Source: Streptomyces sp. SID13031
GTDB lineage: Bacteria; Actinomycetota; Actinomycetes; Propionibacteriales; Kribbellaceae
Assembly (NCBI RefSeq): GCF_010548305.1
Contig: NZ_JAAGLV010000002.1
Coordinates: 558,001-622,000 of the forward strand
Direction of reading: 5' to 3'
DNA: 64,000 nucleotides
Position 1 is the stretch's first letter. Each line of letters starts with the position of its first letter. Below are positions 43,887 to 53,090 of the stretch, in pieces. The notes below the pieces were generated by a model. That model saw nothing but the letters and a program-made list of their open reading frames with translations. It was not told the origin of the DNA and did not search any database. Made by a program: the position numbers and the translations under genes.

Positions 43887-45139
43887 TTCTTCAGCAGGCC
43901 GTTGACCTTGGTCTGGGCATCCGCGAGCGCCTTCTCGACCGGCTTGCGACCGGCTGCGGCGGACGTCAGCTCAGCGGTGACCAGGTCCTGCATCTCCTGC
44001 TGACGCTCGATCACCGGAGGCAGCACGGTCTCCTCCAGTGCGGTGAAGACGGCCTTGCGGTTGGCGGGCTTCTTCTGGTCCAGGTACGGCGCCAGCTTGG
44101 CGTCGTCGGCCACCGGCGGCAGCTCCCAAGAGGTGGCCAGCCGGGTCTTGGTGGTGTCGTCCGAGGAGGCCAGGAAGGTGACCCACTTCTGCGCGGCCTC
44201 GGCGTTCTTGGAGGCGGCCGACACGACCAGGCCGTTCACGAACATCGCGGACGCCTTCTTCGTGTTGCCCGGCTCGACCACGACATCCCAGTCGAACGGC
44301 GCCGCGGCCATCGCGCTGAACATCCAGATCCCGGTGTGCCACATCGCCAGCTTGCCCGACTTGAACAGCTTCGAGTCGAAGTCCGGCGTACCGGCGCCGT
44401 CGGCCTCGGTCGGCATCGTCTTGCCGACCTTGTCGATCAGGAACTTCGCCGCCTCGACGCCCTGCGGCGAGTTGAAGGTCGCCTCGGTCCGGTCGGCGTT
44501 CAGGAACTCGCCACCGTTCTGCGCGAGCACCTTGTAGAACTCGTTGTACGAGACCGGCTGGTAGTCACCCCAGACCTTGGCGCCCTTGTCGGTCAGCTTG
44601 ACGGCCGCCGCCTGCTCGTCCTTCCACGTCCACGCGTCGGTCGGCTCGGCCACGCCGGCCTTCTTGAACAGCGCCTTGTTGTAGAAGAGCACGACGTTGG
44701 AGAACGACTCCGGTACGCCGAACTGCTTGCCGCCGTCGTTGAACGCGTCGACCAGCGACTTCTTGTAGGCCGCCGTGTCGACGTTCTTCAACTCGGCCAG
44801 CGAGCCGTTCTTCGCGTACGTGACGAAGTTCTCGTAGTTCAGTTCGAAAGCGTCGGCCGCGGTGCCACCAGCTACCGAGGTCTGCAGCTTGGTGAAGTAG
44901 TCCGCGTACGGGACGGTCTCCACCAGGACGGTGATGTTCGGGTTGGCCGTCTGGAAGGCGTTGACGATCGCCGTCAGGTCCTTCTCGTGACCGTCGTTGG
45001 AGGAGAAGTTCATGTAGCGCACGACGGACTTGCCCTCCGGCGCCGCGGCTTCCTTGGTGGCTGAGCCCTGCCCACAGGCTGTCAGGGTGAGTGCGAGCGC
45101 GGCGGTCAGGCCGAGGCCCACGGTCTTGAGATGGCGCAT
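43883..45139 (-). CDS. Sugar-binding lipoprotein, family 1 ABC transporter (probable CNN/oligosaccharide)
   Basis: A 418-residue extracellular solute-binding protein. The signal MRHLKTVGLGLTAALALTL ends in the lipobox LTAC, so it should be membrane-anchored. The mature protein is SBP_bac_1-like, with NFSSNDGHEKDLTAIVNAFQTANPNITV, PESFSNVVLFYNKALFKKAG and VSAASKNAEAAQKWVTFL. AAAGGAAA precedes the ATG at 45139; the in-frame start at 45193 lies in the spacer. Lying between two permease genes and two CNN-degrading enzymes, it probably binds the cyclic tetrasaccharide or its relatives. Confidence 0.93.
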   Translation of the reverse strand: MRHLKTVGLGLTAALALTLTACGQGSATKEAAAPEGKSVVRYMNFSSNDGHEKDLTAIVNAFQTANPNITVLVETVPYADYFTKLQTSVAGGTAADAFELNYENFVTYAKNGSLAELKNVDTAAYKKSLVDAFNDGGKQFGVPESFSNVVLFYNKALFKKAGVAEPTDAWTWKDEQAAAVKLTDKGAKVWGDYQPVSYNEFYKVLAQNGGEFLNADRTEATFNSPQGVEAAKFLIDKVGKTMPTEADGAGTPDFDSKLFKSGKLAMWHTGIWMFSAMAAAPFDWDVVVEPGNTKKASAMFVNGLVVSAASKNAEAAQKWVTFLASSDDTTKTRLATSWELPPVADDAKLAPYLDQKKPANRKAVFTALEETVLPPVIERQQEMQDLVTAELTSAAAGRKPVEKALADAQTKVNGLLKK

Positions 45140-45167
45140 GGCGGTTTCCTTTGCTCTCTTACGATGC

Positions 45168-45992
45168 TTACTTGATACCGGTGTGGGCGACACCGGCGAT
45201 GATGTGGCGCTGCGCGAGCAGGTACACGATGGCGATCGGGACGATGGAGACGACGGAGCCCGCCATCACCACGTCCCACTGGGTGGTGAACTGGCCCTGC
45301 AGGGTGGACAGGCCGAGCGGGAGCGTCATGAACTCCGGCGACCTGATCACCACCAGCGGCCAGAGGAAGCTGTTCCAGCTGCCCATGAACGCGAACACGG
45401 CGACGGTCGCGAGCGCGGGCCGGATCAGCGGCAACACGATGGTGGTGAAGATCCGCAGGTGGCCGGCGCCGTCGATGGTGGCCGCCTCGTCCAGCTCCAG
45501 CGGTACCGCGGTGACGGCCTGGCGGAGCAGGAACACCCCGAACGCCGAGGCGATCGTCGGCGCCAGCAGGGCGAAGTACGTGTCCTGCAGGTTGAACGTC
45601 TTCATCTCGATGAACAGCGGCACGACGAGTACCTGCAACGGCACCATCAGGGTCGCCAGGTAGAAGCCGAACACGACGTTCTTGAGCGGGAAGTGCAACC
45701 GGGCGAACCCGTACGCCGCCATCGAGCCGGTGATCAGCTGGAGCACGGTCGACAGGATCGCGATCCCGAGCGAGTTGACGATGATCCGCCAGATCGGGAT
45801 CGCGTCGACGAGCGTCCGGTAGGCGTTGAGCGTCGGGTTGTCGACGACGAGCTTCGGGCCGTCGGCGAGCGAGCCTTCGGGGGTGATCGAGGTGATCACC
45901 GTCCACAGGAACGGGAACAGCATGATCGCCGCGCCGACCAGCACGGCGGCGTACAGGGCGAGCCTGGCGGGGAGGGATCTGGTGTCACGCAT
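45168..45992 (-). CDS. Sugar ABC transporter permease (MalG family)
   Basis: A 274-residue permease with six membrane helices, starting RLALYAAVLVGAAIMLFPFLWTVITS. The EAA loop is DEAATIDGAGHLRIFTTIVLPLIRPAL. It overlaps the MalF-type gene by eight bases and lies 28 bases before the binding-protein gene. With its partner it forms the pore for oligosaccharide import. No ATPase gene is in the operon, so a shared MsiK-type ATPase encoded elsewhere is expected. Confidence 0.93.
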   Translation of the reverse strand: MRDTRSLPARLALYAAVLVGAAIMLFPFLWTVITSITPEGSLADGPKLVVDNPTLNAYRTLVDAIPIWRIIVNSLGIAILSTVLQLITGSMAAYGFARLHFPLKNVVFGFYLATLMVPLQVLVVPLFIEMKTFNLQDTYFALLAPTIASAFGVFLLRQAVTAVPLELDEAATIDGAGHLRIFTTIVLPLIRPALATVAVFAFMGSWNSFLWPLVVIRSPEFMTLPLGLSTLQGQFTTQWDVVMAGSVVSIVPIAIVYLLAQRHIIAGVAHTGIK

Positions 45993-46899
45993 AGTGCACC
46001 CACCGGCGCTGGCCGCGGATCTGGAACACGGTGATCAGCAGGATGACGGCGAACAGGATCCAGGACAGCGCGGACGCTTCACCAGCGCGTCCGTACCGGA
46101 ACGTGAGGTCGTAGATCTGGCCGACGACGACCTGGCTCGAGCCCTGCGGGCCACCGCCGGTCATCACGTAGACCTGGTCGAAGACCTGGAAACCGTTGAT
46201 CAGGGAGATCACCACCACGAAGAAGGTCGAGGGCGAGAGCAGCGGGAGAGTGACGCGCCAGAACCGTTGCCAGGCGCTCGAGCCGTCCACCTTCGCGGCC
46301 TCGTAGATGTCCGACGGGATCGACTGCAGGCCGGCCAGCAGGATGACCATCACGAACCCGAGGTCCTTCCAGGCCGAGCTCAGGATGACGGCAGGCAGGG
46401 CCCAGTGGGGGTCGGTCCACCAGCCGGGCTCGGGGAGGCCGACGGCACCGAGCACCTGGTTGACGAGACCGTTCGTCGGGTTGAGCAACCACTTCCACAC
46501 CAGCGCGACGACGACCCAGCTGGTGACGACGGGGAGGAAGTAGATCGCCCGGAGGAACGAGCGGCCCTTGAGCTTCTGGTTGAGCGCGAGCGCGAGGCCG
46601 AGCCCACCGGCGTACACGAGCGGGAGGTAGCCGGCGACGTAGATCAGCGTGTGCAGGAAGACCCGGCGGGTCATCTCGTCGGTGAGCAGGTTCTTGTAGT
46701 TGCCCAGACCCACCCATTCCATCGGGGAGATCAGGTTCCACTTGTGCAGGCTCACCCAGAGCGAGGAGACCATCGGCACGAGCGTGAAGATGAAGAGTGG
46801 AACCGCGCTGGGGAGCAGGAAGAAGAGCACCCAGCCGAGCCGCTTCCCGCCGCCGGGCCGCCTGGTTCGGCGGCGGGTAGGGGTCGCGTTGGCCTTCAT
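45985..46899 (-). CDS. Sugar ABC transporter permease (MalF family)
   Basis: A 304-residue permease with six helices. [24 protein letters not shown] is the first, and the EAA loop is [28 protein letters not shown]. The ATG at 46899 overlaps the TGA of the ROK regulator (ATGA), which is better supported than a start inside that gene. It pairs with the MalG-type protein downstream. Confidence 0.93.
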   Translation of the reverse strand: MKANATPTRRRTRRPGGGKRLGWVLFFLLPSAVPLFIFTLVPMVSSLWVSLHKWNLISPMEWVGLGNYKNLLTDEMTRRVFLHTLIYVAGYLPLVYAGGLGLALALNQKLKGRSFLRAIYFLPVVTSWVVVALVWKWLLNPTNGLVNQVLGAVGLPEPGWWTDPHWALPAVILSSAWKDLGFVMVILLAGLQSIPSDIYEAAKVDGSSAWQRFWRVTLPLLSPSTFFVVVISLINGFQVFDQVYVMTGGGPQGSSQVVVGQIYDLTFRYGRAGEASALSWILFAVILLITVFQIRGQRRWVHYA

Positions 46900-48104
46900 C
46901 GGGCCTCCAGCCGGGCGCGGACGAGGCGGCTCTGCTCGCCGCCGTTGCCGGCCGAGTCGAAGGGGGACGAGAGCACGAGGGACGCCGCTCCGCGAGCCCA
47001 CTGGTCCTCCGTCCACGGCTCCACCACGACCGGTACCGCGCTGCGGGCCGGTAGCAACGATCGCCGGAACGACGGCTCGAACCCGGTCTGCCAGAACTCC
47101 CATCCATCCACTCCCTCACCCATCAGCACGACGACCTCCGGGTCGACCGTGTGGATCACGCCGGCGAGCGCCCGTCCGAGGATCCCGCCGGCCTCTTCGA
47201 AGATCTGTCGCGCCGCAGTGTCACCAGTGGTTGCCGCCCGCAACAAGGTGGCGAGTGTGCCGCGCGGGCCGACCACCTTGCGGGCGCGGCCCGTGCGGGC
47301 GATCCCGGCCGCACCGATGTACGCCTCGAGGCACCCGGTCGAACCGCAGGTGCAAGGCGGTTGCTCGGTGCCCGGCGACCAGACCGGGATGTGCCCGATC
47401 TCGCCTGCGCCACCGTTCGCGCCGCGGTAGATCCCGCCGTCGAGGACGATGCCGCAGCCGATGCCGCGCCCGATCGTGACGACCAGGTACGACGAGTGGT
47501 CGCGGCCGATCCCGTAGAGCCGCTCGGCCGCGGCCAGGGTGTTGACGTCGTTGTCGACCAGGACGGGCGTGCCGATCGCGCTTCGCAGTACCGGCCCGAC
47601 GGGAGCGGACCGCCAGCCGAGCGTGGGCGCGTCGACGATGCCGGACGCCTGTGAGTCGACGGCCCCCGGTACGCCGACGCCGACCCCGAGCAGCCGGTCG
47701 TCGAGCTCGGCCACCTGCTTGGCCAGGATCTGCCCGAGTCGCTCGATCGCGTCCTCGGCCCCTGGGTCGTAATCGAGCTCGGTGGACGACCTCACGGTGC
47801 CGTCCAGCTCGACGGTCACCACCGCGACGTGGTCGGCGGTGACCTTGGCTCCGAGGGCAACCCCCGCGTCGGTCACGAGCCCCAGCAAGCGGGCCGGCCG
47901 GCCGCCCTTCGACGGCACCGACTCCAGCTCTTCGACCAGCCCGCGGGCGATCAGATCCTTGGTCACCTGGGTGACCGTCGCCGGACTCAGCCCGAGCCCC
48001 TTGGCGATCTCGGTCCGCGAGGTCGGCCCCTGGGTGCCCAGCAACCCCACGATCCCCGAAGGCACCAGATCGCCCCGGGGAATCGGACCCTGACCACTCG
48101 CCAC
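46896..48104 (-). CDS. ROK-family transcriptional regulator of the sugar operon
   Basis: A 402-residue regulator. An N-terminal winged helix ([31 protein letters not shown]) is followed by a ROK sugar-kinase-like domain. It has the [11 protein letters not shown] nucleotide region, [45 protein letters not shown] and the zinc motif [13 protein letters not shown] prefer the GTG at 48104, with CGGGAG about six bases upstream, over the GTG at 48110. It is first in the operon that imports and degrades CNN, so it should repress until a sugar ligand binds. A large dyad at 48117-48150 directly upstream is its probable operator. Confidence 0.9.
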   Translation of the reverse strand: MASGQGPIPRGDLVPSGIVGLLGTQGPTSRTEIAKGLGLSPATVTQVTKDLIARGLVEELESVPSKGGRPARLLGLVTDAGVALGAKVTADHVAVVTVELDGTVRSSTELDYDPGAEDAIERLGQILAKQVAELDDRLLGVGVGVPGAVDSQASGIVDAPTLGWRSAPVGPVLRSAIGTPVLVDNDVNTLAAAERLYGIGRDHSSYLVVTIGRGIGCGIVLDGGIYRGANGGAGEIGHIPVWSPGTEQPPCTCGSTGCLEAYIGAAGIARTGRARKVVGPRGTLATLLRAATTGDTAARQIFEEAGGILGRALAGVIHTVDPEVVVLMGEGVDGWEFWQTGFEPSFRRSLLPARSAVPVVVEPWTEDQWARGAASLVLSSPFDSAGNGGEQSRLVRARLEAR

Positions 48105-48116
48105 GTGCACTCCCGA

Positions 48117-48150
48117 CTTACTTCGCTACTAAATTTAGTCAGAAAGTAAG
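48117..48150. promoter_or_regulatory. Extended operator dyad upstream of the ROK-led operon
   Basis: The core ACTAAATTTAGT (48128-48139) is a perfect 12-base palindrome. It is flanked at four bases on each side by CTTACTT (48117-48123) and AAGTAAG (48144-48150), which are inverted copies of each other. The result is a 7-4-12-4-7 symmetric site, strikingly AT-rich for this genome. It lies 13 bases before the ROK start and is the likely autoregulatory operator of the operon. Confidence 0.75.
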
Positions 48151-48180
48151 CCCAGTTCGAAGGGTCCGTCAAGAGGCTGC

Positions 48181-48280
48181 GTCCCGGAGGACAGGTAGTA
48201 CTCGCCCGAACGCCGTAGGTAGTCGGCGGGCTGAGCGTGCAGCGGGCTGGGAAACGGCACTATGTCCTGTTGGTCGGGAC
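48181..48280. repeat. 100-bp palindromic element, copy B
   Basis: It has the same length as the element at 18172-18271. Its right end (48258-48280, containing CACTATGTCCTGT) differs from the complement of the left end of copy A at only one of 23 positions. Its left end (48181-, GTCCCGGAGGACAGGTAGT) is a degraded inverted copy. The interior is diverged. It lies in the gap between the two divergent ROK genes. Confidence 0.7.
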
Positions 48281-48368
48281 GAGGTGCCTTGACGGGGCGT
48301 GTCGGCGGGGACGAAGTGTTGACGGCGGTCGGGTGTCGGGGTTAGCTTCCGGAGACTTCCTTCGGTGA

Positions 48369-48379
48369 CCTTAGTAAGG
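48369..48379. promoter_or_regulatory. Small dyad before the second ROK gene
   Basis: CCTTA-G-TAAGG is a perfect 5-1-5 palindrome eleven bases before the GTG at 48391. It shares the TTA/TAA flavour of the larger ROK operator and may be a repressor site. It is short enough to be chance. Confidence 0.35.
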
Positions 48380-48390
48380 GTGGTGGGCGG

Positions 48391-49710
48391 GTGCAGCCAG
48401 TGCGGGCAGGAAGCAAGGAGCTGATCCGGGAGATCAACGCATCGCTCGTGCTGGGGGAGCTGCGGGGTGCGCTGGTGTCGCGGACCGAGCTGGCCAAGCG
48501 GACCGGATTGAGCCTGCCGACCATCTCCGAGATCGTCGGCGAGCTGATCGGCTCCGGCGTTGTCGAGGAGCGCGAGATTGCGTCCTCCGGCGGTGGCCGG
48601 CGGCCGGTGTTGCTCGGTTTGAAGCCGGACGCGGGATATGTGATCGGCGTCAAGGTCACCGAGACGAGGGTGATCGCCGTGCTCACCGACCTCAACGCCG
48701 GCATCGTCGAGCGGGCCGCCGCGAGTATCGCCGAGGACGACGTCGCGACCGTCGTGCGGGCGATCGCGGGCCTGGTCAAGCAACTCTGCGCCGAAGCCTC
48801 ACGCCGCTCGGCGGACTCAGCCAGCCTCCGGTCTAGCCGGTCGGTGGCGTCAGCCAGCGTCCGGTCCAGCCGCTCGGCGGGGTCGGGCAGCGTCCGGTCC
48901 AGCGGCTCGGCGGGGTCGGGCGGTGGGGTCCGGTCGAGCCCGGTGTACGGCGTCGGAGTTGGGCTCGCCGGCGTTATCGACCGGGCCACTGGGCTGGTTC
49001 GGCATGCGACGTACTCCGACTGGCATGACGTCGACCTGGCCGGGTTGCTGACCAAGCGCACCGGGTTGCCCGTGGTGGTCGACAACGACGTCAACACCTT
49101 GGTGGCCAGCGAGCAGTGGTTCGGCGCCGGGCGCGGAGTCTCCGATGTCGCCGTGGTGAGCATCGGGCGTGGTGTCGGGCTCGGCATGGTGCTCGACGGA
49201 CGGCTGTACCGCGGTGCCGGTGGTGGCGCGGGCGAGTTCGGGCACACCAAAGTTGTTGCCGACGGCCCGCTCTGCGACTGCGGCGGGCGCGGCTGCCTGG
49301 AGGCCTTGATCGGGGAGCCGGCCATCCTGGCCGCGACCGGGAGCAGCACCATCGAGCAAGCCGCCGAGCGCGCCCGCGCCGGCGAACAAGCCGTGAAACA
49401 AGTCTTCGATCAAGTCGGCCGCACGCTGGGGACGGCCGTCGGCAATCTGGTCAACCTGCTCAATCCCAAACTGATCGTGCTCGCGGGTGAGGGAACCCGG
49501 GCGAGCGATCTCTTCCTTCCCGGCTTCGACGAAGCCCTGAACCAAGCTGTGTTCGACGGACTCCAGCGTGACCTGGAGATCGTCGTCGACGACTGGGACG
49601 ACGAAGCCTGGGCGCAAGGCGCCGCAGGCCTGTTCCTGGGAGAACTCTTCCAGCCGAACCTCCGCCCAGACGAGGCCAACCGCCCGTCTTTAACCAAGCG
49701 CTCCGCCTGA
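48391..49710 (+). CDS. ROK-family transcriptional regulator with an 11-residue repeat insertion
   Basis: A 439-residue ROK regulator. The N-terminal winged helix is VSRTELAKRTGLSLPTISEIVGELIGSGVV. The ROK domain has [57 protein letters not shown] and the zinc motif CDCGGRGCLEAL. Between residues about 137 and 184 lies a Ser/Arg/Gly-rich stretch built from an 11-residue repeat (SxRSSRSAGSG type) absent from normal ROK proteins, between the start of the ROK domain and its GVGVG motif. It sits just upstream of the two secreted GH31 genes and probably controls CNN formation. The GTG start follows TAAGGGTGGTGGGCGG. Confidence 0.88.
   Translation: MQPVRAGSKELIREINASLVLGELRGALVSRTELAKRTGLSLPTISEIVGELIGSGVVEEREIASSGGGRRPVLLGLKPDAGYVIGVKVTETRVIAVLTDLNAGIVERAAASIAEDDVATVVRAIAGLVKQLCAEASRRSADSASLRSSRSVASASVRSSRSAGSGSVRSSGSAGSGGGVRSSPVYGVGVGLAGVIDRATGLVRHATYSDWHDVDLAGLLTKRTGLPVVVDNDVNTLVASEQWFGAGRGVSDVAVVSIGRGVGLGMVLDGRLYRGAGGGAGEFGHTKVVADGPLCDCGGRGCLEALIGEPAILAATGSSTIEQAAERARAGEQAVKQVFDQVGRTLGTAVGNLVNLLNPKLIVLAGEGTRASDLFLPGFDEALNQAVFDGLQRDLEIVVDDWDDEAWAQGAAGLFLGELFQPNLRPDEANRPSLTKRSA
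48804..48936. repeat. 33-bp tandem repeat within the ROK gene
   Basis: About three and a half imperfect copies of a 33-base unit (core GTCCGGTCCAGCCGCTCGGC) run in frame, adding 11 residues each. A coding minisatellite of this kind can gain or lose units by slippage without a frame change. Confidence 0.8.
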
Positions 49711-49719
49711 CCCTGCTCT

Positions 49720-49745
49720 CGGTGTGAGGCCTCGCCCTCACACCG
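49720..49745 (+). terminator. Intrinsic terminator after the second ROK gene
   Basis: CGGTGTGAGG (49720-49729) pairs with CCTCACACCG (49736-49745), and is followed by the T-rich stretch CCTGTTCTTTCCTTTCT. This is the most classical terminator in the window and separates the ROK gene from the GH31 genes. Confidence 0.85.
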
Positions 49746-49778
49746 CCTGTTCTTTCCTTTCTGAAGTGAGGCCCCTAG

Positions 49779-52700
49779 ATGAGGTTTGTCTTGACGCCGT
49801 CGCGAAGGCGGTGGGTCGCTGCGCTCCTGGTGCTCGCAGCGGTCCTCTTCCAGTTCACCCCGACCGCTGCCTACGCCGGCACGCTGACCGGCGTCTTCCA
49901 CGCCCCGTACGGCGCCGACGAGCTCTACAACACCGCCCTGACCGAGCGCGCGCCCCGCGATCCGATGGCCGGCCAGGCCGTCGAGGTCAAGGCCAACACC
50001 TGGCCGATCTCGTCGGGCCAGACGGTCTGGATCACCTGGACCAAGAACGGCGTCAACCAGACGCCCATCGGCGGCGCCTTCGACTACAACAGCGGCGGCA
50101 ACACGTACTGGAAGGTCCCGCTCGGCACCTTCGCGCGCGGTGACCAGATCACCTACACGGTCAACGCCGACGTCGACGGCGCGAACCAGAAGACCACTGG
50201 CCCGTTCTCCTTCGCCGTCACGAGCTACTCCGGCACGGGGAACGTCTCCGGTTTCGTCAACAACGGCACCAGCGTCGACGTCACCACCGGAGACACCGCC
50301 GGCAGCTTCACGCCGAAGGTGCGCTTCGCCTTCCCCGCGATCGATCGCTTCCACGTCCAGGTCGCCCCGACCGGGAGCGGTCTCAACATCACCGGCTCCT
50401 CGTCGTACACGGTGACCGACAGCGCGGGCACATTGCAGATCGCCACCACCAAGGTCGTCCTCAAGATCCAGAAGACTCCGTACCGCGTCGCCGTCTACAA
50501 GGGCGATGGCACGACGCTCATCGCCCGGCAGTACGACCCGGCGACCTTCCGCAACACGGGCTGGGCGAGCGACGGCAGCACGACGGTGACGAAGGTCGAG
50601 GACCACTGGCTCTCGCCCGTGGCTGAGCGCTTCGAGGGGCTCGGCGAGCGGTACGACTCGCTGAACCAGCGGGGCAAGGACGTCCACAACTTCGTCTACA
50701 ACCAGTACCAGGACCAGGGCCCGACGGCTCGTACGTACCTGAGCGTCCCGTTCTTCACGAACTCGGCCGGCTACGGCATCTACGTGCCCAGCACGCGGTA
50801 CTCCGTGTTCAACCTCGGCACGCACCTCAGCGATATGGCGGGGTTCACCGTGGACACCGGTGGCGCGCTCAACTCGACCGTCGACTACTACTTCTTCACT
50901 GGTACCCGAGCGGAGATGCTCGACCAGTACACCGCGACGACCGCCCGCCCGAAGCTGCCACCGAAGTGGTCGTTCGGGCTGTGGATGTCTGCGAACGAGT
51001 GGAACACTCAGGCCGAGGTGAACGCCGAGCTCGCCAACGTGACGTCGAACAACATCCCGCACAGCGCGATGGTGCTCGAGCAGTGGAGCGACGAGGCGAC
51101 CTTCTACCTGTGGCACGGCGCGACGTACACGGCGAAGCCGGGCAGCCAGGCGCTCGCCTACAGCGACCTGACCTTCCCGGCCGGCACTGCGTGGACCAAC
51201 CCGAAGGCGATGGTGACGGCCGCCCACGCGCAGAACCTCAAGATGATCCTCTGGCAGATCCCGGTGCTGAAACAGGACTTCGACACGAATCCACCGACGG
51301 CTCCGCAGCAGCACGTCAACGACCGCGACTATGCCGTTGCCCAGGGCTACGTACTCGGTGACGGTGCCGGTGGCGCCTACCGGATCCCGGCTGGGCAGTG
51401 GTTCGGCAACAGCACCGTGCCGGACTTCACCAAGACCACCGCCACCAACTGGTGGATGAGCAAGCGGTCCTACCTCTTCGACGACGTCGGCATCGACGGC
51501 CTGAAGACCGACGGCAGCGAGGCCGTCTTCGGGCGCAACGTGACCAGCGGTTCCGGTCGCAAGGGCGACGAGCTGCACAACGCCTACCCGAACGAGTACA
51601 CCCGGGCGTACAACGAGTTCGTCACCACCAAGAAGGGTGCCCAGGGCACTTTGTTCAGCCGGGGCGGTACGTCGGGGGCGCAGGCGAACTCGATCTTCTG
51701 GGCCGGCGACCAGGCCTCGACCTTCGATGCGTTCCAGCAAGCGGTCCGCGCCGGGCAGAGCGCCGGGCAGTCCGGCGTCCCGTTCTGGTCGTGGGATCTG
51801 GCCGGGTTCACCGGCACGTTCCCGAGCAGCGAGCTGTATCTCCGATCGGCGGCGCAGGCGACCTTCTCGCCGATCATGCAGTACCACTCGGAGAAGTCGA
51901 ACCCGGGCGTCTCCGAGGCCCGCACGCCGTGGAATGTGCAGGCGCGCTCAGGTGACACCACGGTGATCCCGAAGTTCCGCAAGTTTGCCAACACCCGGAT
52001 GAACCTGATCCCGTACCTCTACACGGAAGCCAAGAACGCCTCCACCACGGGATTGCCGATGATGCAGGCGATGAGCATCGCCTATCCCGACGACGCGACG
52101 GCGGCGGCGCAGGACCAGCAGTACATGTTCGGCCGGCAGTTGCTGGTGGCACCGATCACCACGCAGGGCGCAACCAGCAAGAGCGTCTACCTGCCCGCGG
52201 GCGAGTGGTACGACTTCTGGAACGGCGGCCGGGCGCAAGGTGCCGGCACCAAGGTCTACAACGCCGACACCGGCACGATCCCCGTCTTCGCCAAGGCCGG
52301 CGCGATCGTCCCGCTCAACCTGAACGCGAACTACGAGCTGGGCGGGAACATCGGCAACAGCGTCGACACCTACACGAACCTCGCCTTCCGCGTCTACCCG
52401 GCCGGGACGACGAGCTACGGGTACTTCGAGGACTCGGCGAACCAGACCAGGACGGTCACCTCGACGGAGAACTTCGCCGGTCACCAGGTCACCGTGAGCG
52501 TCCCGCCGCTCGCCACCAAGAGCACGCTGCAGGTGGCGTCCAGCAAGCCTTCGTCGGTGACGAAGGACGGTGTGACGATGACCGCCCACGCCACGCTCGC
52601 CGCGCTGCAAGGCGCGACGGACGGGTGGTACTGGGATCCGGTCCAGCAGCTCACGCTGGTCAAGACCGCATCGAGTGCGGCGGCGCGGAGCGTAGTACTG

Positions 52701-53090
52701 AACGGTGTCGACAAGGCTGCTTATGAAGCCGAGTTCGGCAGCAACACCGGTACTACGACGAACACCGACCACCCGGGCTTCACCGGCACCGGTTTCGTCG
52801 ATGGGTTCGAGACCGCTGGGGATGCTGTTCAGGTCGACGCCAACGCGGCGGTTACCGGCAGCCACGTGATCAAGCTCCGTTACTCCAACGGCGCTGCGAC
52901 GACGGCTACCCGCACGATCCAGGTGGACGGAGTCAGCGTCGGGTCGGTGAACCTGCCTAGTACTGGTAACTGGGACACCTGGGGAACCGCCAGTCTCACG
53001 ACCAGCCTGACCGCCGGGAAACGTGTGGTGAAGGTGGTCTATGGCAGCGGCGGGGTCAACCTGGACAACATCGGGGTGGTGCGGCCATGA
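49779..53090 (+). CDS. ctsY: Secreted GH31 3-alpha-isomaltosyltransferase (CtsY-like) with CBM35
   Basis: A 1103-residue exported protein. The signal peptide (RRRWVAALLVLAAVLFQFTPTAAYA) is followed by beta domains, then a GH31 barrel with nucleophile Asp578 (GIDGLKTDGSE) and acid/base Asp644 (IFWAGDQAST). The last 108 residues look like a CBM35 (HPGFTGTGFVDGFETAGDAV, GSHVIKLRYSNG). Length and layout match isomaltosyltransferases such as CtsY of cycloalternan producers (about 1090 residues). The enzyme joins isomaltosyl units by alpha-1,3 bonds and closes the ring of cyclobis-(1->6)-alpha-nigerosyl. Specificity is inferred from layout and partner, while GH31 membership is certain. Its stop overlaps the start of the next gene (ATGA). 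Confidence 0.87.
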   Translation: MRFVLTPSRRRWVAALLVLAAVLFQFTPTAAYAGTLTGVFHAPYGADELYNTALTERAPRDPMAGQAVEVKANTWPISSGQTVWITWTKNGVNQTPIGGAFDYNSGGNTYWKVPLGTFARGDQITYTVNADVDGANQKTTGPFSFAVTSYSGTGNVSGFVNNGTSVDVTTGDTAGSFTPKVRFAFPAIDRFHVQVAPTGSGLNITGSSSYTVTDSAGTLQIATTKVVLKIQKTPYRVAVYKGDGTTLIARQYDPATFRNTGWASDGSTTVTKVEDHWLSPVAERFEGLGERYDSLNQRGKDVHNFVYNQYQDQGPTARTYLSVPFFTNSAGYGIYVPSTRYSVFNLGTHLSDMAGFTVDTGGALNSTVDYYFFTGTRAEMLDQYTATTARPKLPPKWSFGLWMSANEWNTQAEVNAELANVTSNNIPHSAMVLEQWSDEATFYLWHGATYTAKPGSQALAYSDLTFPAGTAWTNPKAMVTAAHAQNLKMILWQIPVLKQDFDTNPPTAPQQHVNDRDYAVAQGYVLGDGAGGAYRIPAGQWFGNSTVPDFTKTTATNWWMSKRSYLFDDVGIDGLKTDGSEAVFGRNVTSGSGRKGDELHNAYPNEYTRAYNEFVTTKKGAQGTLFSRGGTSGAQANSIFWAGDQASTFDAFQQAVRAGQSAGQSGVPFWSWDLAGFTGTFPSSELYLRSAAQATFSPIMQYHSEKSNPGVSEARTPWNVQARSGDTTVIPKFRKFANTRMNLIPYLYTEAKNASTTGLPMMQAMSIAYPDDATAAAQDQQYMFGRQLLVAPITTQGATSKSVYLPAGEWYDFWNGGRAQGAGTKVYNADTGTIPVFAKAGAIVPLNLNANYELGGNIGNSVDTYTNLAFRVYPAGTTSYGYFEDSANQTRTVTSTENFAGHQVTVSVPPLATKSTLQVASSKPSSVTKDGVTMTAHATLAALQGATDGWYWDPVQQLTLVKTASSAAARSVVLNGVDKAAYEAEFGSNTGTTTNTDHPGFTGTGFVDGFETAGDAVQVDANAAVTGSHVIKLRYSNGAATTATRTIQVDGVSVGSVNLPSTGNWDTWGTASLTTSLTAGKRVVKVVYGSGGVNLDNIGVVRP

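Noticed and set aside
49410..51887. 825-codon open frame antisense to the first secreted GH31 gene
   Set aside because: Low-complexity Val/Arg/Gly composition typical of antisense frames; no recognisable domain.
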